NCBI GenBank assembly: GCA_035315185.1
Contig: DATFYE010000145.1
Span: forward strand, 16,416-80,415
Direction: 5' to 3'
Source of the DNA: JADGQN01 sp035315185
GTDB taxonomy: Bacteria; Desulfobacterota; Syntrophorhabdia; Syntrophorhabdales; WCHB1-27
DNA: 64,000 nt
Shown here: piece by piece, positions 35,006 to 43,352 of the stretch
Numbering within the stretch: the stretch's first letter is position 1
Layout: every line of letters begins with the position of its first letter
Position numbers and translations under genes: made by a program
Notes under the pieces: generated by a model
Told to the model about the DNA's origin: nothing
Database searches by the model: none
What the model saw: only the letters and a program-made list of their open reading frames with translations

Positions 35006-35914
35006 TTTTCTCGTCGCCAGATGGGTGACCTGGGCCCGGAGGTTAAGCAGGTAGGCTTCTTCAGGCTGCTTGAGGCCCGGCTTTGGGTCGTGCTGCTCGG
35101 CCTTGATCAAACTTACTACCCGTTCAATGGAACCTCCTTCGGCCCGCAGCAACTCTTGCACACGGGCTGCAAAACCCTCCGCCGCTTTAAGGGATTGTTC
35201 CAGAAAGGCCTTGACGCTCTCCCGCCCCACAAAGACGTAATGATGACCCTGGGTAAAAACTTCTGCAGGAACAGCCAGGAGGCGCTCGATGGATGCAAGA
35301 TACGCATCATAATCAGCCAGGAATTCAACACTGATGCTGCCTGACGGCTCGAGGCAGCCCGCGGCCTCGCCCCCTATGAGGATTTTTCTCTCCGGTACGT
35401 AGTAGCTCAGATGGTCCCGGGTGTGGCCAGGCGTTGCCAGCACCTTCACCGTTGTCTCCCCGTCCACCTCAATTATCTGCCCGTCATGGAGCACCATGCT
35501 CACCTCGAATGGTCTGAAGGGCCCATCGATCAAGAGAGCGCTGTCCACCCCGTCCAACGTGCCTACGACCGGAATTACCGTCTTTTCCAGTTCGGTCATG
35601 CGCCTCTGGGCAGTGGGGCGCGCGACGATAGCTGCTGCGCCGGCTGAGGCGGCGACCTCGAGGTCGGGAAACGCTTGCTTCAGATGACTGGTCGCGCCGC
35701 AATGATCCCAGTGTACATGGGTGAGAAAGAGGGTCCCCGGCCCCCTCTTCTCGCCCACCACCGCCCTGATCCCTTTTTCGTAGAGCCGGGCCGCGCAGGC
35801 AAAGCCGGCCTCAAAGAGAAGCGGCCGGCTGCAGTCAAGCAGAAAAACCGGTGACCATGCGAGGCCGCAAACGTACAAGCCATTCGATACGTGACCTGTT
35901 CTCTCAGAAATCAT
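35000..35914 (-). CDS. MBL-fold metallo-hydrolase (paralogue 1)
   Basis: 304 aa from ATG 35914. The metal motif is FLTHVHWDHCG, the next ligand is in ATPGHTRDHLSYY, and a later QGHHYVF supplies a His. Glyoxalase II-like and lactonase-like enzymes share this layout; the substrate is unknown. It is clearly homologous to the gene at 36152-37108. The ribosome binding site (AGGT) lies in the end of palindromic copy F, so the element contributes to its translation start; a TTG eight codons earlier lies wholly within the element. Confidence 0.87.
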   Translation of the reverse strand: MISERTGHVSNGLYVCGLAWSPVFLLDCSRPLLFEAGFACAARLYEKGIRAVVGEKRGPGTLFLTHVHWDHCGATSHLKQAFPDLEVAASAGAAAIVARPTAQRRMTELEKTVIPVVGTLDGVDSALLIDGPFRPFEVSMVLHDGQIIEVDGETTVKVLATPGHTRDHLSYYVPERKILIGGEAAGCLEPSGSISVEFLADYDAYLASIERLLAVPAEVFTQGHHYVFVGRESVKAFLEQSLKAAEGFAARVQELLRAEGGSIERVVSLIKAEQHDPKPGLKQPEEAYLLNLRAQVTHLATRKQ

Positions 35915-35920
35915 CTGAAA

Positions 35921-36049
35921 ATACCTGCCGATTTGCAATCAAGATGGAGACCGAGGCGGCAGCGAGGAGCCGACGCAGGCGTACTATGAGTACGTCGAGG
36001 AGAGCGACGCAGCGACAACGAAGGTATACACTTGAAGGCAAATCGGTAT
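35921..36049. repeat. ~125-bp palindromic element, copy F
   Basis: 129 bp. Left end ATACC with a three-base insertion before GATTTGCAATCAAG; right end CTTGAAGGCAAATCGGTAT; core CGTACT-ATG-AGTACGTCGAGGAG. Its internal sequence is nearly identical to copy G (46004-46128). It separates two MBL paralogues and abuts the start of the downstream one. Confidence 0.88.
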
Positions 36050-36151
36050 GAGCAGTAACCAACCAGCAGTGAGCAGTGAACTGCAGGAGGCCAAACCGGT
36101 AAGGTCTTCTTTATGGCACACGTTTTCACAACGCTGTCTTTCTTTCCCTGC

Positions 36152-37108
36152 TTACTGTTTATTTTTCACTCTCTTCCTCGAGGCCAGATGGGTCACTTGG
36201 GCTCGCAGATTCAGGAGGTAGGCTTGTTCGATCTGCTTCACATAGGGATTGGCATCATACTCTTCGGCCTTGATCCGCGCCACGACCTGTTCTACTCTTC
36301 CGTCCTCATCATCCAGAAGTTCATATACGCGTTCCTTGAAAGATTCTGCTTCTCTGATGGATCGTGCAAAGAAAGCGCTCACCTCGCTCGCACCCACGAA
36401 GACAAAGTGGTGCCCCTGGCAAAGAACCTCGACGGGTAGGCCTGCCAGCCGCTTAAGCGAAGCAAGATAGGCATCGTAATCAACCAGGAATTCTGTAATC
36501 ACGTGCCCCGCACGATCGAGGCAGCCGGAGGCCTCGGTGGCCACGAGTATCTTTTTCTCCGGTATGTAATAGCTCACGTGGTCCCGGGTGTGTCCCGGCG
36601 TTGCCAGCACGCGCACGGTAAGATCGGCCCCCAGTTCGACTGTCTGCCCGTCTTCGACGCTCATATCAACCTCAAAAGGCAGAAAAGACTCCTCGCTCAA
36701 CCGGGAAGCATCTACTCCATCCACCAACGCGACTCTGGGGATTACCTCGCGGTTCAGGTCTGCCATGAGGGCAACGGCGTTTGGTCTCTTCATTATCTGA
36801 CCTGCCCTCTTCGAAGCTGCCACGTGCAATTCCGGAAAAGAACGCCTGAAATAACCGGCTCCTCCGCAATGGTCCCAGTGAACGTGGGTCAGGAAAAGTA
36901 TCCTTGGTGTCCTGCCCGCCAAAGTCGAGCGGATCATCTGGTCAGCGATCCGCCACATACAGGCGAAGCCAGCCTCAAACAGAACGGGCCGTTCACCGTC
37001 CAGCAGATAGACAGGGGACCACGGCACGCCACACACATGAAACCCATCGACTACCGGGCCTAGTTTGTCAAACACCGCACTTCTTGTCTCGATGCGCGCC
37101 GCATTCAT
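36152..37108 (-). CDS. MBL-fold metallo-hydrolase (paralogue 2)
   Basis: 318 aa, with the same motifs as its neighbour: FLTHVHWDHCGGAGYF, LATPGHTRDHVSYY and QGHHFVF, and a shared C-terminal QAYLLNLRAQVTHLASRK. The pair arose by tandem duplication. AAGG lies upstream of the ATG. Divergently oriented to the acyl-CoA operon by 240 bp, so a role in that pathway (thioester or lactone hydrolysis) is possible but unproven. Confidence 0.88.
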   Translation of the reverse strand: MNAARIETRSAVFDKLGPVVDGFHVCGVPWSPVYLLDGERPVLFEAGFACMWRIADQMIRSTLAGRTPRILFLTHVHWDHCGGAGYFRRSFPELHVAASKRAGQIMKRPNAVALMADLNREVIPRVALVDGVDASRLSEESFLPFEVDMSVEDGQTVELGADLTVRVLATPGHTRDHVSYYIPEKKILVATEASGCLDRAGHVITEFLVDYDAYLASLKRLAGLPVEVLCQGHHFVFVGASEVSAFFARSIREAESFKERVYELLDDEDGRVEQVVARIKAEEYDANPYVKQIEQAYLLNLRAQVTHLASRKRVKNKQ

Positions 37109-37273
37109 TTGGATACCTTACCAAGTTACAAGAAAATAGGGTGAGGGTCAAGAAGGAGAGAATTCTGGATACAAGCAACGTCTCATGCCCCGCCCTTCCC
37201 AAGCCCGGTCGCTCGCGGCAAGCCGTGAAATGTGGCACCGTCCTTGCCCTCAGAACACTTCCCCTTAAAACAG

Positions 37274-37314
37274 TTGACAGATTCCAGTCAATAATAGTTA
37301 GATATACCAACTAT
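37274..37314 (+). promoter_or_regulatory. Promoter region and palindromic operator candidate before hbd
   Basis: TTGACA at 37274-37279 is followed at 18-19 bp by weak -10 candidates (TTAGAT or TAGATA). Overlapping them is the inverted repeat ATAGTT-N9-AACTAT (37294-37314), in a position where a bound repressor would block RNA polymerase. The regulator is not identifiable here. Confidence 0.45.
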
Positions 37315-37348
37315 GTGAATTTTTTAATTATCTCACCGGAGGTGGTGT

Positions 37349-38206
37349 ATGGAGGTCAAGACTATCGGGGTACTCGGCGCTGGGACGATGGGCAACGGGA
37401 TCGCACAGGTTGCCGCACAGGCTGGCTTCAATGTCGTAATGAGAGATATCGAGGACAGGTTCGTGCAAGGCGGTCTCAAAAACATCGACAAGTTCCTCGC
37501 GAAGAGCGTAGAAAAGGGTAAGATGACTGCGGATCAGAAGAGTGCGGTCATGGGGCGTATCAAAGGCACGACGAAGCTGGAGGACATGAAAGGTTGTGAC
37601 TTCATTGTTGAGGCGGTCCTTGAGGTCATGGACCTGAAAAAAGAGGTTTTCAAGGCCCTGGACGAGATTTGCGGGCCTGAGGTCATTCTATCCACCAATA
37701 CATCATCTATGTCGATCACCGAAATCGCAACCGCTACCAAGAGACCTGATAAGGTTGCCGGGATGCACTTCTTCAATCCGGTGCCGCTCATGAGACTCGT
37801 GGAGGTTGTGAAGGGTCATTTCACCAGCGACGCGACGGTCGCTACCTGTATGGACGTCACAAAGAAGCTAGGCAAAGAGGCTGTAGAGGTAAGGAAGGAC
37901 GTGCCTGCATTTATCGTGAACAGGCTGATGATACCGCATTTCATCGAGGCAATGACGCTGCTCGAAGAAGGCGTGGCCAGCAAAGAGGATATCGACAAGG
38001 CCGCAAAGCTTGGTCTCAATTATCCCATGGGGCCGTTTGAACTGATGGACCTCACCGGCCTCGACATCAACCTGAACGTGAATGAGTATCTGCGCAAAGA
38101 GCTAAGAGCCGAAACCAAGTGGCAATCATCGCACACGCTCAAGAACCTGGTGAAAGCAGGCCGCCTCGGCAGGAAAACAGGGGCCGGCTGGTACGAATAC
38201 AAATAA
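37349..38206 (+). CDS. 3-hydroxybutyryl-CoA dehydrogenase
   Basis: 285 aa, the stand-alone short form. The NAD site is IGVLGAGTMGNGIAQVAAQAG, SSMSITEIA and GMHFFNPVPLMRLVEVV hold the catalytic Ser/His region, and GLNYPMGPFELMDLTGLD marks the C-terminal helical domain. It oxidises (S)-3-hydroxyacyl-CoA with NAD+. GGAGGTGGTGT precedes the ATG. First gene of a four-gene operon ending at the terminator at 40745. Confidence 0.94.
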   Translation: MEVKTIGVLGAGTMGNGIAQVAAQAGFNVVMRDIEDRFVQGGLKNIDKFLAKSVEKGKMTADQKSAVMGRIKGTTKLEDMKGCDFIVEAVLEVMDLKKEVFKALDEICGPEVILSTNTSSMSITEIATATKRPDKVAGMHFFNPVPLMRLVEVVKGHFTSDATVATCMDVTKKLGKEAVEVRKDVPAFIVNRLMIPHFIEAMTLLEEGVASKEDIDKAAKLGLNYPMGPFELMDLTGLDINLNVNEYLRKELRAETKWQSSHTLKNLVKAGRLGRKTGAGWYEYK

Positions 38207-38220
38207 AGCAGGAGGCCCCA

Positions 38221-39003
38221 ATGAGTTACGAGACACTGCTGCTCGATAAACAGGGCCCGGTAGCAGTATTGAAGATGAATCGCCCGCCGGTAAACCCCTT
38301 GAACATAAAGCTCTACCTGGAAATGTTCGATGCGCTCTGCGAGCTTGAGAAGGATGAATCGGTGGCAGCTATTGTGATCACCGGAGCAGGAGAAAAGGCT
38401 TTCGCTGCCGGCCTGGACGTCAAAGACGTCGCAAGCAAGAGCGTGGCAGAGATACTCGATTTTCAGAACACTGTACCAAAGAAATGCTTCGAAAAACTAA
38501 CCGGCATTGCAAAGCCGACAATAGCCGCGGTCTTTGGCCTCGCGCTTGGAGGGGGCAGCGAAGTCGCTCTCTGCTGTGACCTGCGCATTGCCTCGACAGA
38601 CGCAGTCTTTGGGCTTCCCGAGATCAACCTCGGTATCATGCCAGGCTCGGGGGCTACACAGCGGCTCTCCAGGCTCGTGGGAACATCGAAGGCGAAAGAG
38701 TTGATGTTTACGGGAGATACCATCGGGGCTGATGAAGCCTTTCGTATTGGCCTTGTGAACAAGGTTGTGCCGCGAGAAAAATTGATGGAAGAGGCATTGG
38801 CGCTCGCGAACAAGCTGGCAGCGAAGCCGAGGGTTGCACTCTCCCTGATCAAGCAGTGTGTGGATAACGGAATGAACATGGACCTCGCGTCCGGCCTGAC
38901 GCTGGAGAGGAATTCGTTTGTGATTGCGTATGCGTCTGAGGATGGGCGCGAAGGCCTGGCTGCCTTCATAGAAAAGCGAAAACCAAGCTACAAGGGAAAA
39001 TAA
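38221..39003 (+). CDS. Enoyl-CoA hydratase/isomerase
   Basis: 260 aa from ATG 38221, with AGGAGG upstream; a longer frame runs into hbd and is not used. The crotonase fold shows GAGEKAFAAGLDVKD, the oxyanion-hole LALGGGSEVALCCDLRIAS with catalytic Glu, and LPEINLGIMPGSGATQRL with the second Glu. Having both acidic residues supports hydratase rather than pure isomerase activity. It hydrates 2-enoyl-CoA to the substrate of the upstream dehydrogenase. Confidence 0.92.
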   Translation: MSYETLLLDKQGPVAVLKMNRPPVNPLNIKLYLEMFDALCELEKDESVAAIVITGAGEKAFAAGLDVKDVASKSVAEILDFQNTVPKKCFEKLTGIAKPTIAAVFGLALGGGSEVALCCDLRIASTDAVFGLPEINLGIMPGSGATQRLSRLVGTSKAKELMFTGDTIGADEAFRIGLVNKVVPREKLMEEALALANKLAAKPRVALSLIKQCVDNGMNMDLASGLTLERNSFVIAYASEDGREGLAAFIEKRKPSYKGK

Positions 39004-39032
39004 CGTAGCAAACATTAATTAAGGAGGAACTT

Positions 39033-40217
39033 ATGGCAAGGAACGCATGTATCATCGCTGCCGGCATGTCCAAGTGGGGCGTGCGCGAAGCGAGCCTCGT
39101 GGACGTGTTCCAGGAGGCAGGTAAAGCCTGCGTCGAGGATCTCCCCGGGTTCAACAAGAACGACATCGACGGGCTGATCGTGGCCACGTCGTATGCGGGA
39201 AGATGCTCCTTCCAGGTCAACACAGCACCAGTAATCGCCGAGCGTCTCGGCCTCAAGCCGACGTCGATCTGCGCACGCGTGGACGTGCTCTGTGCCGGTG
39301 GAAGCGCCGGTATGATCCTGGCGAAAGGTCTGGTCGAATCAGGCATGGCCGAGTGTGTCATGGTTGCCGGCGGTGAGAAGCTCTACACGCCGCAGAAATG
39401 GGAAATATTTTACAGTGAATTGGCATCGATCGACCACGACTGGGATGCCCCGCATGGTCTCGGTCTGCCGCCGCCCGTATTCGCGATGACGGCTTCGGCC
39501 CATTTCAAGGCTTACGGTACCAAGAAAGAAGACCTGGCTGCCGTTTCAGTCGCGAACTACAACTACGCGAGCGACAACCCCAAGGCTCAGATGCAGCGAA
39601 AGCTGACGATGGAAGAGGCGATGACTGCGCCGGTCGTCACGATGCCGCTTACCCTTTATGACTGCTGCCCGATCACCGACGGCGCTGCCGCCGTGATCAT
39701 CGCGAGCGAGGAGTTTGCGAAGCGGTTCAACAGGCCTCTCGTCTATATGCGAGGGCATGCCCAGTACGTGCAGCACAGCGTCTCCTCCAATTGGCCTGGC
39801 GAGCACGCGGGCGACTGGGCGCACTTGCGCGTTGCCGCAGCCAAGGCGTACGAGCGCGCGCAGCTGTCACCCAAGGATATTAAGGTGGCGCAGACCCATG
39901 ACTGCTTCACTATCTCCGAGGTTATAGAGGCCGAGGAGCTCGGCTTCTGCAAGAAAGGGGAGGGAGGCGCGTTCGCCTCTTCGGGACAGATCCTCGTGGG
40001 CGGCAAGGTGCCCATCAACACGGACGGCGGGCTTCTCGCGTGCGGCCATCCTTTCGGCGGCACAGGCTGCCGGCAGGGCGGCGAGCTGATGCGCCAGCTC
40101 CAGGGCCGGGCGATTCACCAGGTGAAGGATCCGGTGTTCGCGCTCCAGCACAACCTGAGCGGCATGAACGTCGAGCACACCATCATCATTTACGGCAAAG
40201 AGCCGGTAAAGAGATAA
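39033..40217 (+). CDS. Thiolase-family (SCP2-type) acyltransferase
   Basis: 394 aa. The nucleophilic Cys lies in RVDVLCAGGSAGM, with the later His motifs THDCFTISE and CGHPFGGTG. This pattern (HDCFT and no C-terminal CxG) matches the SCP2-thiolase or archaeal ACAT type, whose members work as a complex with a DUF35 protein; that is the next gene. It would cleave 3-ketoacyl-CoA to acetyl-CoA, or run in the condensing direction. Confidence 0.9.
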   Translation: MARNACIIAAGMSKWGVREASLVDVFQEAGKACVEDLPGFNKNDIDGLIVATSYAGRCSFQVNTAPVIAERLGLKPTSICARVDVLCAGGSAGMILAKGLVESGMAECVMVAGGEKLYTPQKWEIFYSELASIDHDWDAPHGLGLPPPVFAMTASAHFKAYGTKKEDLAAVSVANYNYASDNPKAQMQRKLTMEEAMTAPVVTMPLTLYDCCPITDGAAAVIIASEEFAKRFNRPLVYMRGHAQYVQHSVSSNWPGEHAGDWAHLRVAAAKAYERAQLSPKDIKVAQTHDCFTISEVIEAEELGFCKKGEGGAFASSGQILVGGKVPINTDGGLLACGHPFGGTGCRQGGELMRQLQGRAIHQVKDPVFALQHNLSGMNVEHTIIIYGKEPVKR

Positions 40218-40227
40218 GGAGGCGAAC

Positions 40228-40725
40228 ATGGCAGTATTAGGAATCCCCGTATTAGAAGATAAATATCCGGTGACGATGGATATGTGGCCGATTCAATGCA
40301 AGGAGTTCAACCGGGTCTGGCCGTTTTACGAAAACCTGAAGCAGGGAAAGTTCACGACAACCAAGTGTAAAGGCTGCGGCAAGGTAGCCTACCCGCCGAG
40401 AGTCATCTGCCCGGAGTGCTACAGCGAAGACCTGGAGTACATCGAGCTGCCCAAGAAGGCGAAGGTCTTTGTCTTCTCCGAAGAGTTGAAGGGCGTGCCC
40501 CTTGGCTACGACTCTCCGCTCATCCATGCAACGATCGAGTTCCCCGCTGGAAGCCCCATCAAGGGCCTGGTAACCAAGATCGTAAACTGCCCCGCGGGCA
40601 AGCTGAAAGATGGCGATGAGGTGCAGCTCGTCATTTTCCCGGTTCCGGCGCACCCAATTGACGTAAAGGGTGGCGTGGCGATGAAGGAAAGGGTTTTCTT
40701 CGCGTTCGAACCGGTCAATAAGTAG
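40228..40725 (+). CDS. DUF35 OB-fold/zinc-ribbon protein, thiolase partner
   Basis: 165 aa. A rubredoxin-like zinc ribbon CKGCGKVAYPPRVICPECYS (CX2C-CX2C) near residue 50 is followed by an OB-fold (LVTKIVNCPAGKLKDGDEV). DUF35 proteins bind thiolases and can bridge them to HMG-CoA synthase in archaea, channelling acetoacetyl-CoA. Its place directly after the SCP2-type thiolase supports a two-subunit enzyme. A strong terminator follows 20 bases on. Confidence 0.9.
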   Translation: MAVLGIPVLEDKYPVTMDMWPIQCKEFNRVWPFYENLKQGKFTTTKCKGCGKVAYPPRVICPECYSEDLEYIELPKKAKVFVFSEELKGVPLGYDSPLIHATIEFPAGSPIKGLVTKIVNCPAGKLKDGDEVQLVIFPVPAHPIDVKGGVAMKERVFFAFEPVNK

Positions 40726-40744
40726 TTTCGATAAGACGCAAAAA

Positions 40745-40773
40745 GGGAGCGGCGCCTGCCGCTCCCTTTTTTT
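40745..40773 (+). terminator. Rho-independent terminator of the acyl-CoA operon
   Basis: A perfect 9-bp stem GGGAGCGGC / GCCGCTCCC with a GCCT loop, followed by seven T. A run of A before the stem means it may also work for the opposite strand. Confidence 0.92.
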
Positions 40774-40789
40774 GGTTAACGCACTGACC

Positions 40790-40866
40790 GTTACGAGTTA
40801 CGTGTTTCGAGTTGAAAGCAATGAACTCGTAACTCCGAACAGCTCTTGCGGCCCGCGACTCGTGAC
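40790..40866. repeat. GTTACGAGTT word repeats between convergent genes
   Basis: GTTACGAGTTACGTG and TTTCGAGTT are matched in reverse complement by AACTCGTAACTCC; GACTCGTGAC follows. The words match those at 22192-22335. Confidence 0.5.
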
Positions 40867-40927
40867 GAATTCATCACCAAACACCAGCCGCTAAACACTA
40901 AACACCGAATGGGGCTGGCAGCCCCAT

Positions 40928-41455
40928 TTAGAAATACATCCCAAGGCTGATTATGTTCGCGTTAATCGATCGGTTGGGCGAGGACAAGCCTCCATTCGAG
41001 TAATGTCTGTATCTATCTTCGATGTAAAAGTTCTTATAACGATAACCGATACTGCCCTGGAGAATAAAAAACTCGTGCGTGCCCTGTTCGCTGTATTGGA
41101 TGGTGCTGTATGCAGCGCCGGTACCCACTGTGAAGAAGAAGCCTGAACGGTCCGGGGTAAACGGATAAATCTTTAGGCCGAGGTTAACTCCCACGTCGAC
41201 CCCTTCAGTAGGGTTCATAACGTAAGCGAGATACGGCCCTGCTTGTATGAGCCATTTTTGCGAAATGGGGATCTCATAAGAGTAAGCGGCCTGAACGAAG
41301 TTATACGGACCCTCCGCGATATTACCGACGCTGTGCTTTTCACTCCAGAGGGCAAAGCCATATCCCACAGAGAAATTGTTCTCAGAGCCCCATACCGGCT
41401 GCGATAGGATGAGCGATGCAGCGATAATTAAAGAAGCCTGCAAAAATCCCTTCAT
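40928..41455 (-). CDS. Acyloxyacyl hydrolase, PagL-like lipid A 3-O-deacylase
   Basis: 175 aa from ATG 41455 (AAGGGGG upstream). A signal peptide ends SQPVWGSE, the rest alternates like an outer-membrane beta-barrel and ends in a C-terminal Phe (SLGMYF). Near the end RYRHYSNGGLSSPN holds the catalytic His and Ser of the PagL family (HxSN). The family trims the 3-position acyl chain of lipid A. The third catalytic residue (Glu in PagL) is not obvious at the expected distance. Confidence 0.82.
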   Translation of the reverse strand: MKGFLQASLIIAASLILSQPVWGSENNFSVGYGFALWSEKHSVGNIAEGPYNFVQAAYSYEIPISQKWLIQAGPYLAYVMNPTEGVDVGVNLGLKIYPFTPDRSGFFFTVGTGAAYSTIQYSEQGTHEFFILQGSIGYRYKNFYIEDRYRHYSNGGLSSPNRSINANIISLGMYF

Positions 41456-41580
41456 GGAAACCCCCTTATCCCTGGTCGGAGCTTCACAAACATAAGGCGC
41501 CTGAATCTGAAAATCATCCGTACTCGGGAAAACTCTATGGTATTTATCACAACAGGAAAATATTGTACAATCATTTCTCA

Positions 41581-42198
41581 ATGCGCCGTGTGACCCTTTC
41601 ACTTTTTTTGCTCTTTCTCACACTCCTGTCCGCCCCCTGTCTCGGCAAGGAGTACACGGTGAGCAAAGTGCTTGATGGGGACAGTATCGTTCTCGATACT
41701 GGCGAGCAGGTACGCTACCTCGGCATAGACGCGCCAGAGCTGGGCAAGCAAGCCGGTGGCCCCCAGTTTTACGCCAAGGAGGCACTTGCATTCAACAAGC
41801 AGCTGGTGCTCATGAAGAAAGTGAGGCTGGAGTTTGATGCAGAGAGGCACGACGCGTATGGCAGACTCCTTGCCTACGTATTCGTAAAAAATCTCTTTGT
41901 GAACGGGGAGCTGGTTAAGCGTGGCTACGCAAGGGCCATGATCAAGCCCCCCAACGTGAAATACAGGGATCTGCTCATCAAGTACCAGAATGAGGCCATG
42001 TCAAAAGAGATTGGCCTCTGGCAGGAGAAGAAAACCGACACCGCGTCCTATTATGTGGGCAACAAGAGAACGTACGTCTTCCACAGGCCCGACTGCACGT
42101 ACGCCGGCAAGATTCCGGAAAAGAACAAGATCATCTTCAGAAACCGGCTTGACGCCATTAAAATAGGCTATACGCCCTGCAAGAGATGCAAACCGTGA
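41581..42198 (+). CDS. Secreted thermonuclease-like protein with C-terminal metal-binding tail
   Basis: 205 aa from ATG 41581. A signal peptide ends SAPCLGKE. The staphylococcal-nuclease domain has SKVLDGDSIVLD, VRYLGIDAPE (catalytic Arg region), ERHDAYGRLLAYVF and GYARAMIK. After it, about residues 160-205 carry YVFHRPDCTYAGKI and PCKRCKP, a His/Cys set like the Ada metal-binding module. It would cut nucleic acids in the periplasm or outside the cell. Confidence 0.88.
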   Translation: MRRVTLSLFLLFLTLLSAPCLGKEYTVSKVLDGDSIVLDTGEQVRYLGIDAPELGKQAGGPQFYAKEALAFNKQLVLMKKVRLEFDAERHDAYGRLLAYVFVKNLFVNGELVKRGYARAMIKPPNVKYRDLLIKYQNEAMSKEIGLWQEKKTDTASYYVGNKRTYVFHRPDCTYAGKIPEKNKIIFRNRLDAIKIGYTPCKRCKP

Positions 42199-42283
42199 AA
42201 CCATGCCGACCAACTTTTCCGCCGGGCCGAATTTCAAGTTTCGAAGTTTAAAGAAAAAGCGAGAAAATGCCGATCAATCTGTC

Positions 42284-43216
42284 ATGAACTCCGAATACCT
42301 CGATTACTGGGGTCTGGAAAAAGATCCATTTCATCTGGCGCCCGATGAAGAGATGATGTACCTCGGAGGACAGTACTATGAGTGTTTTGAGAGACTGCTT
42401 TATGCTGTTAACACTAACAAGGGAGGCGCGCTGATAGTTTCGGAAGAGGCCGGGCTGGGCAAGACAACCATCCTCTTGAAACTGATTGGAGAGCTCAGGG
42501 CCGAATATGGCGACCGTTTCAGATACGCCATGGTCGATCACCCAACACTCACCGTCTCGCAGATGGTGGCCAGCATTCACGCAGGATTGACCAACACGCG
42601 GCCGGACGATGACAAATTCAGGAACCTGCTCGCTATCAAGGAGACGCTGCTGGAGCTGAAGAGATTCGGAGGCAGGGCACTCATTATCGTTGATGAGGGG
42701 CAGCTGCTCTGTGATCGAAAAGATGTGCTGCAGGAGCTGAGAATCCTGCTCAATCTTACTCACAGCAAAGAGTACTTGCTGACCGTAATCCTGAGCGGCC
42801 AGAGGCCTCTATGGAATACGGTAAAAAGTATCCCCGAATTCTGGCAGAGGCTTCCGGTCAAGTACTACCTTATCCCCCTTACCTTTGAGGAGACAAAAGC
42901 GCTCATCGAGTGCAGACTTTCCAAGGGCGGGCTCGATGACGAACGGGACATCTTCACAACAGAGGCTCTTGAGATCATTCATCGGTTTTCCAAGGGACTG
43001 CCCCGCACGGTGGTGGCTCTGTCCGACCTTGCGCTGTTGGTCGGTTTCTCATATCAGGCCACCAAAATCGGGTTCAAAGAAATCTCTAAAGCTATCAATG
43101 CCATGTCGGGCAAGGGAGACAGTCTTCCTTACGTAGCAGAAAAGGTGACCGCACCGCAGGACGAACCGGACTCCTCTTCTTTTATCAGTAATATCATAAG
43201 GCGCATCAGGGGTTAA
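42284..43216 (+). CDS. ExeA/GspA-type AAA ATPase
   Basis: 310 aa from ATG 42284; the frame stays open to 42203, and neither start has a clear binding site, but family members begin close to YLDYWGLEKDPFHLAPD. Walker A is VSEEAGLGKTT, Walker B is ALIIVDEGQLL, and sensor region LTVILSGQRPLW. ExeA-like ATPases help secretin assembly or act with transposition systems; no secretin or transposase is near. Its TAA stop shares its last base with a palindromic element. Confidence 0.85.
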   Translation: MNSEYLDYWGLEKDPFHLAPDEEMMYLGGQYYECFERLLYAVNTNKGGALIVSEEAGLGKTTILLKLIGELRAEYGDRFRYAMVDHPTLTVSQMVASIHAGLTNTRPDDDKFRNLLAIKETLLELKRFGGRALIIVDEGQLLCDRKDVLQELRILLNLTHSKEYLLTVILSGQRPLWNTVKSIPEFWQRLPVKYYLIPLTFEETKALIECRLSKGGLDDERDIFTTEALEIIHRFSKGLPRTVVALSDLALLVGFSYQATKIGFKEISKAINAMSGKGDSLPYVAEKVTAPQDEPDSSSFISNIIRRIRG

Positions 43217-43342
43217 TACCGAGTTGCCTTCATTCATAAAGCTTCAGGTACCCACATCAGTGGGTGTTGCGCCCCGTCTCACTCCGACGTACGTTATCGA
43301 TGTGAGGGGAGGATAAGGGCAACGAAGATAGGCGCGAAATTT
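43216..43342. repeat. Palindromic element, decayed copy H
   Basis: Left end ATACCGAGTTGCCTTCATTCAT closely follows the right arm of copy E in reverse complement; the core CGACGTACG and the inner word GGCAACGAAG remain, but the far arm is degraded so its right limit is approximate. It contains a GGTACCCAC-ATCA-GTGGGTGTT hairpin (43247-43267) of the second repeat family. Confidence 0.6.
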
Positions 43343-43352
43343 AACGCAGCAT

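Noticed and set aside
43217..43352. Possible selC (tRNA-Sec) next to selB
   Set aside because: The sequence is explained by decayed palindromic copy H and a short hairpin; no tRNA arms or T-loop motif are visible. No tRNA or rRNA gene was recognised anywhere in the window.
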